Notes under the pieces: generated by a model
Database searches by the model: none
What the model saw: only the letters and a program-made list of their open reading frames with translations
Told to the model about the DNA's origin: nothing
Position numbers and translations under genes: made by a program
NCBI GenBank assembly: GCA_018466975.1
Contig: CM031558.1
Coordinates: 2,976,001 to 3,040,000 of the forward strand
Direction of reading: 5' to 3'
Origin: Sparassis latifolia
Taxonomy: Eukaryota; Basidiomycota; Agaricomycetes; Polyporales; Sparassidaceae
DNA: 64,000 bases
Part shown: in pieces, positions 1 to 10,118 of the stretch
Layout: each line of letters begins with the position of its first letter
Numbering within the stretch: the first letter of the stretch is position 1

Positions 1-365
1 TATTCTTTACCTCCCCGAAGACGTGTGGCCCGATATTGCTAAACAGAAGATATCTCCGCTACCAGAACGGAAATTTCGAGAACAGTTAATCACGAAGAAC
101 CAGAAGATAGGTCGACATGGCGGATTGCGTGAAAAACAGTGTGGGGCGTTGTGTTTGCGAGTGAGTTCGATCTTCGACGTTTTGTTACCCATCCGTCATC
201 GTATATCTTCCGTTCTCGTGCTCTTTCGCCATGGCGACTGTTCCTTGCAGCGCCACGTGCTTGGACAAAGGTTGCAAACGCCACCTGGGGACGTGCTCGC
301 TCGGAGTATATAAGCACTACCTCAATCCGTCCACGTCTCTACCGCAGCAAACATCCTGTCTCTTA
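1..365 (+). repeat. Dispersed repeat module R1, copy A (carries a TATA box)
   Basis: This stretch is a diverged direct copy of about 13530-13900: both start with a TATTCTTTACCTCC block followed by GAAGACGTGTGGCCCGA and end with a TATA box and CCGCAGCAAACATCC. It begins at or before base 1, so its left edge is unknown. Copy C at 13530 continues into further repeat modules that copy A lacks. Confidence 0.85.
307..313 (+). promoter_or_regulatory. TATA box inside repeat R1
   Basis: The sequence reads GTATATAAGC, a strong TATA match, about 60 nt upstream of the ATG at 372. The same box in the same context recurs at 13843-13849. That it drives the gene at 372 is inferred from spacing. Confidence 0.6.
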
Positions 366-371
366 GTTCTC

Positions 372-1005
372 ATGGAGGATCCTTTCGATTTTGAAATGAT
401 CGACTCTTGCAGCGGCGGCATAGGTAAGCACGACACTGCACGCAGGTGTCCACCGCTGCTAATGCTTTCTCCTACCAGACTTCCCACCTCGCAATACTGT
501 TGCCGCGTCCTTCCCTACTGCCACCATACGGTCCATGCCCACCAGCACAGATCTCCCCGTGCCCTCGCCTGAGCACGAGCACATGCTCTGCGACGCGGTA
601 CTCCAGGCGGATGAGGAGAGAGGAGAAGTCGGTATGCCGGCAAGACTCTGCTACGTGGCCTCGCCTATCGTCCGGCTTCCAGGAACACGCACCCGCCGGC
701 GAAAAGCAGACTCGCGCACTAAAGAGGCGCATCGCGAGAGGCAGGCGCAAGGATCCATGCACCAGAAACATTCTCTCGCCGAACTCTGGCTCTACGGGTG
801 CGTGTGGGGCTTCTGGTTCATGGTCGCGATGGATGTCATAGTTATTGCGGTCCAAGCGTCGAGAGGCACCTTTGATGTGCGCTACTGGCTCTTGCAGGTG
901 TTTCCGAGGCAAATCTCATTGGAGGTGATGTGGATCTTGTTACCTCTGCTACGGCTTGTCATCTGGGACTTTGGCGTACCGGCGTATCAGAGTCTGATTG
1001 TATAG
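372..1005 (+). CDS. Small putative membrane protein, function unknown (192 aa)
   Basis: Two exons, 372-423 and 479-1005, are joined across a 55-nt intron (GTAAGC...ACCAG) that keeps the frame. The product would be 192 aa. The first ~100 residues are polar with an Arg/Lys-rich stretch (TRTRRRK). The last ~70 contain two hydrophobic segments, around LWLYGCVWGFWFMVAMDVIV and around VMWILLPLLRLVIW, suggesting a C-terminal membrane hairpin. I do not recognise a family. The start was chosen because the ATG follows the TATA box at 307 and opens a short acidic exon (MEDPFDFEM). The promoter lies inside a dispersed repeat, so this may be a repeat-captured or repeat-encoded gene. It could also be a chance open frame. 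Confidence 0.45.
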
Positions 1006-1669
1006 GCTAGCCCTGCGGAGAGGAAAGAGACTTTGCAGATTGCAAGTGCGAGTTGATCTCGAGGCTGGCCGATCTGACCTGGTCGGTGTGCTTGAATTCG
1101 CAATCTACGTATCTGTATTTGCCCTAGTTGGTTTTATTTATGAGGATGTAGGTGTGTGCTGGCCATTGATTTCGCATACGGAGATGACTGTGGTAAGCGG
1201 AACGACGCGATCAAGTTGACTCAAACAAGTACCAAGCGGGAGAGTGCACGCCGGAGTATGATGGTGGACGAGCATACGATGGCAGCTCAGGACGCGTCTG
1301 ACTGTCTGTGGCTCGTCGGTCACAAGTAATGTTCATGCGTTGTTCGCGGGTCGACGTGACATTGTGTGCACCCCCTGTGTCCGTATTCTTCCCTGTCTCG
1401 ACGTACTAGGTTATCCAGGAGAGGTGCACCATTCGGCGCAGCACCATCCATCCATGCACTGATGTGCCGCAATTCCACATCCTCTCGTGTCTCAAGACAT
1501 CAAATCTCGTCTGTTCCTTAGAATCAACATTATCATCATGATGGTCCTCGCATTTTTGATGAAGAATCTAACTATATGGACTTAGCTCTCTAAGCATTAC
1601 AATGTCATATACAACCTGACGACATTCTCCAGATATCAGACATTCGCACAGCAGTTAAAAGCAACGAAA
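1006..1669. other. Intergenic, nothing recognised
   Basis: No convincing coding frame, repeat or RNA gene is seen between the 372-1005 gene and the 3' end of the NLR-like gene. Confidence 0.6.
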
Positions 1670-4600
1670 TCACACCCAAGCGCAGAAGGCATCCACTTTC
1701 ACAGACTCCACATGATTTTCCCAACCGGAGAACGACGCCCGGGGGAAGACATGCAGCACGTCTCCCGGACGAAAAGTGTCCATCCACTCCGCAAGTTCGG
1801 GCGTCTCGTTGTGCGCAGCCCATGTGTTAATGTGTACACGACTTTCTGATGACCCATGCACATTTGTTTGGATCATGTGCCGTCGTGGCTCTTCTCGCTG
1901 CGGGCCATCAGAAGCAGTGAACTGCTGCCCCGCCTCAAACCAGGTATATGAATAGCGGTACGAGCCGTGTGCCCAGCGGTTGTCGCTCCAACCTGCTCCC
2001 GGAGACACCAAGTAAACATCTGGAGAACATCCGATTGTTTGCTCTACACACCTTGATCATGCGACTTTGTCTCGAAAATCACTCTGCGCAGGGGTAGATG
2101 TGGACGGCCAGTAACCTCGATTGAGACGTAAGGTGTCTCGATGGTTTTGTCGACGATAATATAATCTTCGCGGCTGACGGACGAACGGACCCAGTACTCG
2201 GCATAGTCTAGGATTGAACAGATAATATCCACGGGAAGACGTAGACCCTTATGCATCATATCCCGCACTCGGAAGACATCATTTGAAGACTCTGGCACAT
2301 GAAAATCCGCTTCAGGCAATTCGGCGAGATTATTTTGTAAAATCGGAAACCAAGGCTCCGAGGCCGCCCATTCACATTGATCGGGTGAAAGATGACCAAA
2401 GTCTTTGGCGCTGGCCCCGTGGTCAAGCAGGTACTGTATAATATCGGTCGATCGGAGAGTGAATGCAATCTCGAGCGGGGTCTTCCCCGAACGACGGTGG
2501 TCGCTCACGGTGCATCCCGCCTCTACGAGAGCTCGTACACAATCGAGTGAAGATCCTTCCACGGCGTAGTGGAGAGCTGTCTTTGCATCCCCTGCTGTCA
2601 TGTTGGCGTCGACCCCACGGCGGATAAGCTCCTCCAGTATGGGCGTCTGCCCGTTGAACGCTGCAAGGAATATGAGAGAATAGCCCATAGATCCCCCGGG
2701 TAATTCCAGCTTAGCCCCATGCTCGAGCAACATCGCGAAAATCTCCGCCCGCCCTAGCTGGACCGCAAAGAGGAGCGGGGAGACGACCTGCCCAGCACCG
2801 GCATAATGATTGCGCGTGGTCTTGTTAACGTCTGCACCAAGCTCAATGAGCAGCGCGGCCATCTCCCTCAGATTCTTGAACGTCGCGAGAGTCAACGGCG
2901 TACCGTAGCCTTCAATCTCGGTGTCTATCAACGTGGGATTGTTTTTAATCATGCGACGGGTTACCCACTGGAGGCTGCAAGTAATTAGCTCGTAGAGCGG
3001 GGTAACGGCGACTGACGGAAGTCTGTCTCGGACGATGTAGCCTTCGAAGCTGAGGCCAGGGAAGTCATGCATGTGGAACACTTGACGGAACGCAAGGTAC
3101 CTCTCGCGGTAGTCCTGATCAACGAGAAGGTTCTTCATAAGCGTGAATATTTCGTCGTCTTCTTCGACCGACTGCACGTGCAAGAACGACTGGACCGCTG
3201 CATACCAGAAGAACGGATGCTGTGCTTCTCTGTCGGACAGTTCGTTGAGGCTTTCACATTGTCCGCTGTCGAAATCGTCAAGTAGAAGGTAAGTCAGTGA
3301 CAGGAGGGCGAGTTCGCGCCGGGCTTGGGGCAGTAAGATGTAGTACTGCTGCAGTGAACTGTCTGCCAAGTAGTTCGAAAGAAGGAATTCCTACACAGTA
3401 TCAGTGAACATATAGGAGAATTTCAACCGATGTCACGCACCTGAACCGAGTAATGCGAGACACTGACGATGTCAGTTGAATCGTCGTAGTCGACCAGGCT
3501 GCTGCAAATCTCCAGAATATCGTGTTTATCCAATACGCGAGCGTCGTCGTTGAGGCTCTCGCTTCCCACTTCGATCATGATTGCTTCTTCCACTTCCACA
3601 AGTTTCAGGGGGCGGAGAGCTGAGACAAGCCAGAGTAAAGTCTTCTTTGCGATCAACGCAGACTCCTCTCCTTCGTCTTCGATCCGCTTCAAAATCCTTT
3701 CGTACGTCGGATACAAGCCACGCGGTAGAGTGCGCAGTGCCTCACGAATACTCTGCCTAGTCCGTCGAGTGACGATGAAGTCCAGCTGACATTGCACCCA
3801 GCGAAACCTAGGTACCATTAAAATTAGATGGAAGTTTCAGAGAGCGGTGCATATCTTCGACTCACATTCCGTCTGCCTTGTGCAGCAGAGCAGACCCAAG
3901 CTCGGCTTTAAGCTCGCTATCCAGCCTACGCAGCCTCGGCTCGGTCTCTAGTTTCTGCATGATATGTGTTTGTATATCCGCATACACATTCTCAAACTCG
4001 TGTGACAGCGAGATAGTGGGGAAATCTTCGAAGGCACCCACGATATCCTGCTCGCGTCGGCTCGAGACGAGCCACCGCACGCTCGCCTGATGGACAAGGC
4101 GAGGGATGAACTCGAGGAGCCAGCGCCGGTCAACACACTCATCGAGCGCGTCGAGGACGATGATGGCCTTCCGCTCGCCAATCGCGCGTAGCACCAGCGA
4201 CTGCAGCAGCTCGATGTCGTCAGGCGGGCTCTTGCTCGCCTTCTTTCGCTTCAGGAGATCCTCGAAGGTGTCGACGGAGTCATCGTCGATCGTCGCCATA
4301 AAGAGTGTCAGCAGCGTGCGGAGCACCGTAACTGGGTTGGCGCTCTTGGAGTCGCTGAAGTCGCAGTAATAGTAGGCGAGGATCGCCTCCTCATCGCCAC
4401 CGCTGCGGGATGATTTCAACTCATCGATCACCGTGGACCTGTCCACAAAAATCAGTCGGGGGAATTATCAAGGCTGTAATCAAAAACCTTACATCAAAAT
4501 AGTTTTCCCACTTCCGGCTGTCGTTGAAGTAGAATCAGGATGGGATTACGTCCAAAGCAAGCGAGGAGCACTCACGAATGCCGTGCAGCCAAAGGAATCC

Positions 4601-5380
4601 TCTGTTTGAGGAGCGCCATTCTCTGAACAACTTATTGTCAAGCAGCCATGTGCCCGTCCCCGGCTGACGAATGCGCGAGGACGACTCATGCTTCACGTCA
4701 ACATCAAGCGGAGACAACCACTTGATGAGGTCGCGGATATCCATCTCTATTAAAACGCGTGTGAGCAGAAGTAATCGAGGTGGAAATTATGTCCTTACGT
4801 AGTTCTTGCCGCGCCTTTTCGTCCTTCACGCGCTGCTGCTCCTTCTTGACGTCCTCCACCGAGTTTCCCAGGTGCATCAATGAGTCGCTGAACGCAATCA
4901 GCTTTCTGCGGTGAACCAACACAGGGAAAGCGCAACATACGCAGAATTCAACGAAAGCGCGAGAATAAAATGCGTCTTGTGCCTCTCCAGCCTCTGCACA
5001 AACTCCATCAACTCCTTCTCCTGGAATGGCCACAGCATACGCCGGTCCACCCGCATGCGCTTATCACCATCGCGCGCAAGCCACGCACACAATTCGTCGA
5101 TCGTCGCCCTGCAGCTCTCGAGCGGGCCCCCAGTCCCGCCGAGGAACGCGATGACCTTGAGGGTATGGTTTGACGAGAAGTCGTCTTGCCCCTGCAGGCC
5201 GTCGAGCACGACCTTCGCATGTCCGAGTGTCCCACCGATGGCAGAGAGCTCCTGGAGGAGCCTGTCGCACGCCGCGGGTGCGCCCTTTACGCTTGCGGCG
5301 TACTTGTACACTGCGATCGTCGCGCTGCCGACCACCTGCAGCACGCCGAGGATCGCCGAGAGCGACGATATTCCGTCCAT
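1670..5380 (-). CDS. NLR-like STAND protein: fungal N-terminal domain, NACHT, ankyrin repeats, novel C-terminal module (1114 aa)
   Basis: Eight exons splice in frame: 5380-4941, 4905-4799, 4746-4576, 4517-4493, 4438-3866, 3807-3441, 3390-2052 and 1992-1670. Exon 1 resembles the fungal N-terminal domain of STAND proteins (MDGISSLSAILGVLQ start). The Walker A site GIPGSGKT is built across exons 3-4, and Walker B is AIIVLDALDEC in exon 5. Exon 6 holds the helical stretch after NACHT (LRTLPRGLYPTYERIL). Exon 7 has about five or six ankyrin repeats (e.g. GTPLTLATFKNLREMAALLI, KTALHYAVEGSSLDCVRALV). The tail has conserved-looking motifs SHDQGW, YTWFEAG and IQTNVH. NACHT STAND proteins act as signal-sensing NTPases in fungal non-self recognition and cell-death control; the ligand here is unknown. 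The first intron is only 35 nt. No frameshift or stop interrupts the gene. Confidence 0.88.
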
Positions 5381-5774
5381 GGCGCGGGGTGGAGCGTACT
5401 AGTGGGATACAGAGGCCTACTAATTCCGGTCAAGGAGCTGAGATTTGGAATCTCTGGTGGAAGGGTGCATATATGTATGTATCTTACCGTCGAAGCGCTG
5501 GTAGGCGCCGCTGATTGGGAGGCAGTGTTCGAGGGCGCGGTCGAGACGTAAGTTACTGTCTGCAAAGATTTCATCAGGAAACCATCAGGCTTCAGCGTTC
5601 CTCGAACTCCCATGATCCAGGCGCCGATGCATTGGCGCCGATAGACGCTGGGGAAACTGGCGTCGTCGACACAAACGCTGAGGAAAGCGAAAGAAAAAGT
5701 TACGCAGTCTTCACCTGCGCAACGACTTCGCCCGTTTCTTCAGGTGATACAAGTCCATTAGCCTGCTTCTATAC
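5381..5774. other. Upstream region of the NLR-like gene, no gene seen
   Basis: This interval between the NLR start codon and the TIR element probably holds the NLR promoter. A TATATGTATGT stretch lies near 5469. Nothing else is recognised. Confidence 0.5.
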
Positions 5775-6179
5775 CAGCTAAATTCAGAACGTTAGACGTT
5801 TCTCGACGAAACTCACCTCCCGACCTTTGTTCGCGGAGCAGCACTTTAGTGTGGGACGAACGACCTAAACCAAATGCGGAACCTCAAGCGGCTCGCCGGA
5901 TAGCCTGTGTGCAGACTGACATCGAGAGTTCTCGCATTGGCATCTACCCTGAAGAGAGCCGAGAAGATCCCTATGAGCTCTTTCATGGCTTGGGGAATAT
6001 GTTTATGGTTCTCAAAGGGTGACATGGTTGCCAGCATCTGATGACGGAGGGTTGACCGCATATTGACTGCTTGCCCAATTCGGCGTAAGTCTGTCTGTTC
6101 CGCACTAAAGCGCTGCGCCACAAACAAAGATCGGGAGGTGAGTTTCGTCGCAAAACGTCTAACGTTCTGAATTTAGCTG
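5775..6179 (-). mobile_element. Long-TIR MITE-like element, copy 1 (405 bp)
   Basis: The element is bounded by near-perfect terminal inverted repeats of about 50 bp. The left end begins CAGCTAAATTCAGAACGTTA and runs to ...CACCTCCCGA; the right end is its reverse complement, TCGGGAGGTG... to ...GAATTTAGCTG. A second copy lies inverted at 53851-54238. Oriented alike, both carry an 80-90 codon frame starting MFVAQRFSAEQTDL. No target duplication is obvious. No transposase is present, so it is probably non-autonomous. Confidence 0.8.
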
Positions 6180-6359
6180 ACATTTGGAGTATCGGAAATG
6201 GCCGGACGAAACGGTGGGCTGAGAGCGCAAGAAGAACTACACTCTTTGCCCCAGGCCTCAAGCTTCGACTTACAAGGCCTCACCTTCCCCATAATATTGA
6301 TCCATGTCAGGCTTCGCCAGCCGCGCCCAGTGGTCCGTGCAGAAGTGCCTTCAGTCGGG

Positions 6360-6740
6360 TTGGGCCAGAATACCCTGCTGAAGAGCTCAAAGACGTGGTC
6401 CCGCCTCGCAGCAGCGCTAAGCGACGAACATCGGCTGCTGGGCAGTGTGACGCTCTGCGGGATTTCCAGAGCAGGGGGTAAACGCGTGTGGGGAATGCGC
6501 GATAAAAAGGTGAGTCGGAAACACGTTTGTTATCCTCGGCGTTCGGGCCAGACGTTCTCACTTTGTACCCGCGATGCTGCGGCCGCGGATGGTCTCCTTC
6601 ACACACACGTTGTCCTGTTTCCGCGCGATACGAGGCGTCAAAGCTCTGCGAAACAGTGGCAAGGGGAACATACGGCTTCTGTGAGGTAAGATACGGGCTA
6701 CAGCACTCGCTGGGTCTGCGAGGACCCATGCCGACCGGCG
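6360..6740 (-). repeat. Dispersed repeat module R2, inverted copy
   Basis: On the minus strand this matches about 13900-14265 with moderate divergence. Shared blocks include CTTACCTCACAGAAGCCGTA, ATCCGCGGCCGCAGCATCG and ATCGCGCATTCCCCACACGC. In copy C the module is in the opposite orientation relative to its neighbour R3, so one locus has been rearranged. Confidence 0.75.
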
Positions 6741-7369
6741 CCAAGTCCTTGTGTGTCAGCAGGATCAGACGGATGAATGAGTCCCACCGCGAATGAATTG
6801 CAACGTTCTTGAAATTTCACGACAAAGTTAAAGGGCGATGTCCATATCGCGGCGCAGAGCACCCACATGTTCCTCGATGGCCTTATCCGCGCCTTCCTCT
6901 GAAAAGAACATGTCGGCCCAGTCCACGCAATCGACCAGCAGGGGGACCGTACAGCTAGGTACCCGATAAGCTCAGCCAAAGGGCCTCGCTTCGAGGAGTT
7001 AGGTGTGGGTCGACGAGACAGAAACGCAAAGCCGGGGAAGATCAGGGTGGCAGCCCGCGATAGACCGCCACCGCCCGCACCGTGCCAACTCCGCAACGCA
7101 CCGCCCAGATCTCCCGCATAAGACGCACCGCCTGCCCAGCTGCGCGCGTCACGTATCGCCGCCGCCATCCCGCTGTACTTCCGGACCTCCGTCCACCGTA
7201 TCCCGGTATGTCTCACGATGCCAGCGGTGAATCCGTGCCGAGGAAGATGGGGGCTTGGTGCTGCCGGTCGTGGGATGCCATGAATGACGAGCATCAGCGT
7301 CGGAGTGCACATAGTATCCACAGCCATGGCCAGTAAGAGCAGATCCGATGACCAGTGAGCGAGAGGAGC
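6741..7369. other. Unique-looking spacer between repeat modules
   Basis: No gene is supported. A 264-codon minus-strand frame crosses it, but it has no family motif and spans the repeats, so it is treated as fortuitous. Confidence 0.5.
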
Positions 7370-7920
7370 ATGCAGTTCGGGCATACGCACATAAGAACAA
7401 ACTAGAGGGAGCAAATGTCGATATTTCACTGAGAATAGCTGCAGAAAAAATAAACGCACCGAATTCTCGGTAATATTGCTACAGCTGGACATACTTCAGA
7501 CACGGTGTGACATATACGCGTGATCATTACCGTGACACCAGATTTACCAGCCTGTCGTACTTGGATCTTGAACTCGCCGTCTGCGTTGCACGTGGATAAA
7601 GTCACTCGGGCACGTTTTGCCCCATTTTCTAGCACGGTCGGACGGCGGCGTGCGCGACAGTCAGTGCATTTTTGCTTCATCCACCGACACGCCGATACTG
7701 TATCGAGCAGCCTGGATGGTAAACTGCGGCCCTCCTCTCCTCGGCCAAGCACACTCTCGATTCTGGCACCAGAGCACAGAATAAGGAAGGGGCTGCACTA
7801 CATCGTGGTATAACGCTGATAACCCATAGAATTGCAGAACGACAGAATCGATGCGGTGTAACTGTGTAAACAAGGAGAATCCACGTGAATAGTAGATACT
7901 TGACCAGGCTGAAGAGGGCT
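7370..7920 (+). repeat. Dispersed repeat module R3, copy B
   Basis: This is a diverged direct repeat of about 14270-14800. Shared blocks include GTGTGACATATACGCGTGAT, CGGTCGGACGGCGGCGTGCG and CGATAACCCATAGA. Neither copy has an intact coding frame. Confidence 0.75.
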
Positions 7921-8253
7921 CCGACCTCGTCAGCGAGGAGTCGCCGAAGCATCCTAGACAAATACAGTCGAAATCGCCGCGGATGGTGAGGATGCCGTAT
8001 ACGCGTGGACGAACGTGTGTCGGAGTGAACTGTAGGTGTACCGACGGCGGGCCGGGTTACGAGCATGATGAGGGGAACTGCGACTTTTGCAGCTCCAGCT
8101 GTATGGTGCAGATGTCGCGGTGACTGCATATCAGCTAGCGCCTTGAGAATCGAAGGTGAGACGGTGTGATATCCAATACGCAACGTCTGAAGCCTGTTTA
8201 ACCGGACGATGACCTCTGGACAGCGGGAGGGTAGCGGACAAGATAGGATAGGT
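7921..8253 (-). pseudogene. Degraded coding remnant, possibly leucine-rich (F-box-type)
   Basis: One minus-strand frame reads LNRLQTLRIGYHTVSPSILK, which looks like the leucine-rich part of agaricomycete F-box proteins. It lies directly behind the helicase scrap and has no start or intact end. Assignment is weak. Confidence 0.25.
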
Positions 8254-8523
8254 TTACGCAAGGAGGACGTCTGTTGCACGAGAGGATTGGCGTGTCAGCT
8301 GAGAAGCTGTGTAGGCGTGAAAGTGAAAAGAGCGGGCCACGTCTAGGCAGACTACAAAATCAGTCCTACGAGAGGTGGGAGGGACGGACTGATACCCAGT
8401 TTTTCCGGAGCCCGTTGGTGTGATTGCGAGGACATCAGCTCCATCTAGCGTTTTGCAGACACCTTCGAGCTGATAGTCATCGGAGTCATAGTGTAGAGAT
8501 TTAGCCAGGATCTGATGGCACAA
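8254..8523 (-). pseudogene. RecQ-like helicase fragment (motif I only)
   Basis: The minus-strand frame contains DYQLEGVCKTLDGADVLAIT followed by PTGSGKTGY, the ATP-binding motif I of RecQ-type DEAD/H helicases with the Q-like motif just before it. No other helicase motif follows: after GKTGY the frame enters intron-like sequence and then unrelated sequence. It is a truncated scrap. About 50 bp of it (8345-8394) recurs inside a small insertion at 62786-62856. Confidence 0.65.
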
Positions 8524-8544
8524 GAGCGGACCTTCAGGCGAGCT

Positions 8545-10030
8545 GAATTCAAAAGAATGTGGCCGGCCCTGAGGCGTACCTCCCGCGCAAGGAGCTTAGG
8601 ACCGTCGGCAACCACCCCCTGAAGGCGGTCTGGGAGGACAACCTCGCTCTTCGGATCCACAGCATCCTCGAGTCCAAGGGGGTGAAGTGGACGAGCACGG
8701 ACGTCGCTCGCATCGGTTTCGTCGGAGAGTCCGTCGCCCCCGTCGTCGTCTGGATCGGCGTCAAGCCTGACAGCCTCTCCGGCGAAGACGGTCTCGCGGT
8801 TGCCAAGGAGTGCAAGCAGCTTCTCGTGGCGAATGAGATCCTCGACGTCGAAGTCGAGATCCGCGAGTCGGTCGTGACCCGCTACGTCGGCCCCACACTC
8901 CGGAAGCGCGCCCGCTCGTTCGACCCCGCTGCCGAGCTGCTCGAGCCCCTGACCTCCACCCTTGGTCTCTCCATCTGCAACACCAGCACCCCCTGGGCCG
9001 AGGGCACCGGCGGCTTTTACGTCACCGGCGACGACTCCAAGCTGTATCTCGTTACTGCCCGCCACGTTGTGTTCAAACCAAACCGAGCGGACAACGACAC
9101 GTACGAGCGTAAGTCCTCCAGTCAGCCTCGTGTCGACGTCGCCCTCTTCGGCACTGCCGCCTTCAACAGCTACGTCAAGCGGATCAAGCGAGCCATCGGA
9201 GAGAAGGCGATGATCCTCGAGTTCCAGGAGAGGCGTGTCAAGGAGGCCGTGGAAGGTCATGATGGAATGGACGCGGACGACGCGGCGCGGGTGCGCGCTA
9301 ATGCGGAGGGGCTCGTGAAGGAGGCGAAGGAGGCGATCGTGGCTTTCAAGAAACTCCTCGACGACGTCGAGAAGGACTGGGCAAACATCGACAACCGCCT
9401 CCTAGGCTACGTCCGCTTCTCCCCTCCCATCGAACTTGGTGAAGTACACCCAGGACTACGCCCTCGTCGAGATCGACAGCTCCAAGATCGACGCCGCCAG
9501 CTTCACCGGCAACGCCATCGACCTCGGTAACCAGATCGGGCCTGCCGAGTTCGCTCGTTTGATGTTCCCCAACCCCGAGAACCGCCACGCCTTCGAGTAC
9601 CCGACCAACGGCCTCTTCAAGGTCCAGGGTATCATCTCAGACGAAGAGATGCGCCCCCACCACCATCTTGGACCAGAGCGACGATCCATGCCTCATCGTC
9701 ATGAAGCGCGGCAATACCACTGGTCTGACCGTCGGCCGCGCTAACGACATCTTCTCTTACGTGCGCAACTACTTCGACGACGGCGACACTCAGACCTCAA
9801 AGGAATGGGCCATCTTCTCTTACGACGACAAGTCCGGCCCCTTCTCCGACAAGGGCGACTCCGGCTCGGGCATCATCGACTGCCTTGGACGTCTCGGCGG
9901 TCTTCTCACCGGTGGCGATGGCGTTACCGAGTACTCCAATGTTACGTATGCCACCCCCATTTCCTTCATCCTCGACAGCCTCAAGGCCAATGGGTACAAG
10001 GTCACCGTCGAGGCGACTCTCAGCGCCTAG
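8545..10030 (+). pseudogene. Trypsin-like serine protease, two +1 frameshifts and truncated 5' end
   Basis: The frame opens straight after a TGA at 8544 with no upstream ATG (first residues VAGPEAYLPRKEL). It reads through the catalytic His region (LVTARHVVF) to about 9430, shifts +1 to continue VKYTQDYALVEID, and shifts +1 again near a CCCCC run at ~9656 to continue TTILDQSDDP. The catalytic Ser motif is GDSGSG, and the stop is at 10028. Both shifts look like one extra base each, so assembly errors are possible; the missing start argues for a real pseudogene. The family is a trypsin-fold protein common in mushroom fungi. A RecQ scrap abuts its 5' end and a (ATT)n tract begins 62 nt after its stop. 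Confidence 0.75.
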
Positions 10031-10091
10031 GCGTTGTCGCGAAATTTACTCAATGGACGTTGGCGAGGTGGCGAGAGGTGGAGCCGTTTCA

Positions 10092-10118
10092 ATTATTATT
10101 ATTATTATTATTATTATT
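10092..10118 (+). repeat. (ATT)9 microsatellite, possible LINE 3' tail on the minus strand
   Basis: Nine uninterrupted ATT units. Read on the minus strand this is (AAT)9, the kind of simple tail some LINEs leave at their 3' end, and the LINE remnant upstream on that strand points towards it. Confidence 0.7.

Noticed and set aside
6698..7492. 264-codon minus-strand frame
   Set aside because: It crosses two repeat modules and their spacer, has odd composition and no domain, so a chance frame.
8445..9260. 271-codon minus-strand open frame over the protease
   Set aside because: It is the antisense shadow of the GC-rich protease frame and has no family motif.
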